Origin: Paratinospora sagittata
Taxonomy: Eukaryota > Streptophyta > Magnoliopsida > Ranunculales > Menispermaceae
Direction: 5' to 3'
DNA: 64,000 nt
Assembly (NCBI GenBank): GCA_035771175.1
Contig: CM069600.1
Location: forward strand, 2,928,449 to 2,992,448
In this document: one piece after another, positions 63,345 through 64,000 of the stretch
Numbering within the stretch: the first letter of the stretch is position 1
Layout: each line of letters opens with the position of its first letter
The notes under the pieces: generated by a model
Seen by the model: the letters and a program-made list of their open reading frames with translations, nothing else
What the model was told of the DNA's origin: nothing
The model's database searches: none
Made by a program: the position numbers and the translations under genes

Positions 63345-63600
63345 TTGTCACGCTCGAGTTGTACCGCAGTGCCCCTACCCAGGGTGATGAGTACCTCAAT
63401 TTCTAGGGCGTACTCCAGATATTATGAAACCATAATATTATCTTATATCGGCCAGCCACGCCACACAAAGACATCGGTCACCGAGATCATTTGTCCCCAC
63501 TGTTCATCACGAACAGTGCAGAATCGAACTCGAGACCTTCCTTAAGGAGTCTGATTTCACATTCTGAGTAACCACTGAGTCATTGCACTGCGATGCAACT
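63345..63600 (-). repeat. SINE-like tRNA-derived repeat, copy 2
   Basis: Minus strand: GCAATGACTCAGTGGTTACT, then AAATCAGACTCCTTAAGGAA, GGTCTCGAGTTCGATTCTGC (B-box-like), ATGATCTCGGTGACC and GGTACTCATCACCCTGGG. The order matches the repeat at 42490-42790. The edges carry an 11-bp inverted match CTTTTTGTCAC (63338-63348) / GTGACAAAAAG (63606-63616), which is unusual for a SINE. Confidence 0.55.
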
Positions 63601-63616
63601 TGGAAGTGACAAAAAG

Positions 63617-64000
63617 GCCTTTTGACTTGATTGTTCTTAAAAAATAAAATAAAAAATTATAAATGTCATCAAAATCTAAATAATGATTGTTTTGCCCTAA
63701 TTTAACTATTTAAAGCCCAGTCAATCGACAAGCGTCGCGTGGGCTGGAGAACTAGAGCAGTTAAGAATACGTCTTTTCAAAATACGCATTTTCTAACATT
63801 TTTTTTTTTGAATCGAGTCTTTCAAAAAGACACCTATTGAAATCTTTATAACCAGCATGACCAGATAGAATAAACCTGATCGCTCTTTCGATCCATTTGA
63901 TCGAAGATTTGGTGACAATCTAGTAAATAACCAGATTTTGCGCACATGTTCATCAGAGCTTTAGAAACAAGCAAATTCGACTCACTGTATCCGGGTTTGA
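63617..64000. other. End of window; no gene seen
   Basis: AT-rich sequence with a T-run at 63801-63811. No open frame with a recognisable domain and no repeat shared with the rest of the window. Confidence 0.4.

Overview
This is a window of plant nuclear DNA, probably eudicot. Genes have many small exons with GT-AG introns, the intergenic DNA is very AT-rich, and there are plant LINEs, Copia elements, an Au-type SINE and degenerate CCCTAAA-like blocks. The species cannot be named from the sequence. Much of the window is transposon debris.

Two host genes look functional. (1) Positions 2759-19654, + strand: an 11-exon SNAPC3/SNAP50 homologue (SRD2 type), a subunit of the snRNA-activating complex. 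I reconstruct 500 residues. Its last intron is 8.4 kb long and holds a full-length antisense L1-type LINE plus a second reverse-transcriptase fragment. (2) Positions 61878-43231, - strand: a 13-exon URB1/Npa1-type nucleolar ribosome-biogenesis gene. All exon phases join into one 2597-residue frame. Its introns hold LINE, RTE and poly(A)-tailed insertions.

Between them (about 20.0-42.2 kb) lies a degraded region. It carries broken pieces of several unrelated host genes, all on the - strand and several with intron splice sites kept: a PPR protein (two copies), a STAR/KH RNA-binding protein, an inverted copy of SRD2 exons 2-4, dihydropteroate synthase (folate pathway), and a RING-type E3 ligase in two separated parts. 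This looks like transduplication by a Helitron- or Pack-MULE-like element, later broken up by insertions. The insertions include a degraded Copia polyprotein (24.6-27.1 kb) and a young, internally deleted Copia element (31528-36760) with 297-bp LTRs and a CTTAC target-site duplication. An AT-rich tandem array with telomere-like blocks and a foldback MITE fills 22.0-24.6 kb.

The flanks (1-2.7 kb and 61.9-64 kb) hold leader-like direct repeats upstream of each gene, an RNase H-like fragment and a tRNA-derived SINE-like repeat. I saw no CRISPR array, prokaryotic operon or convincing tRNA or rRNA gene. Many exon edges rest on reading GT/AG and frame by eye; they were not tested against transcripts.
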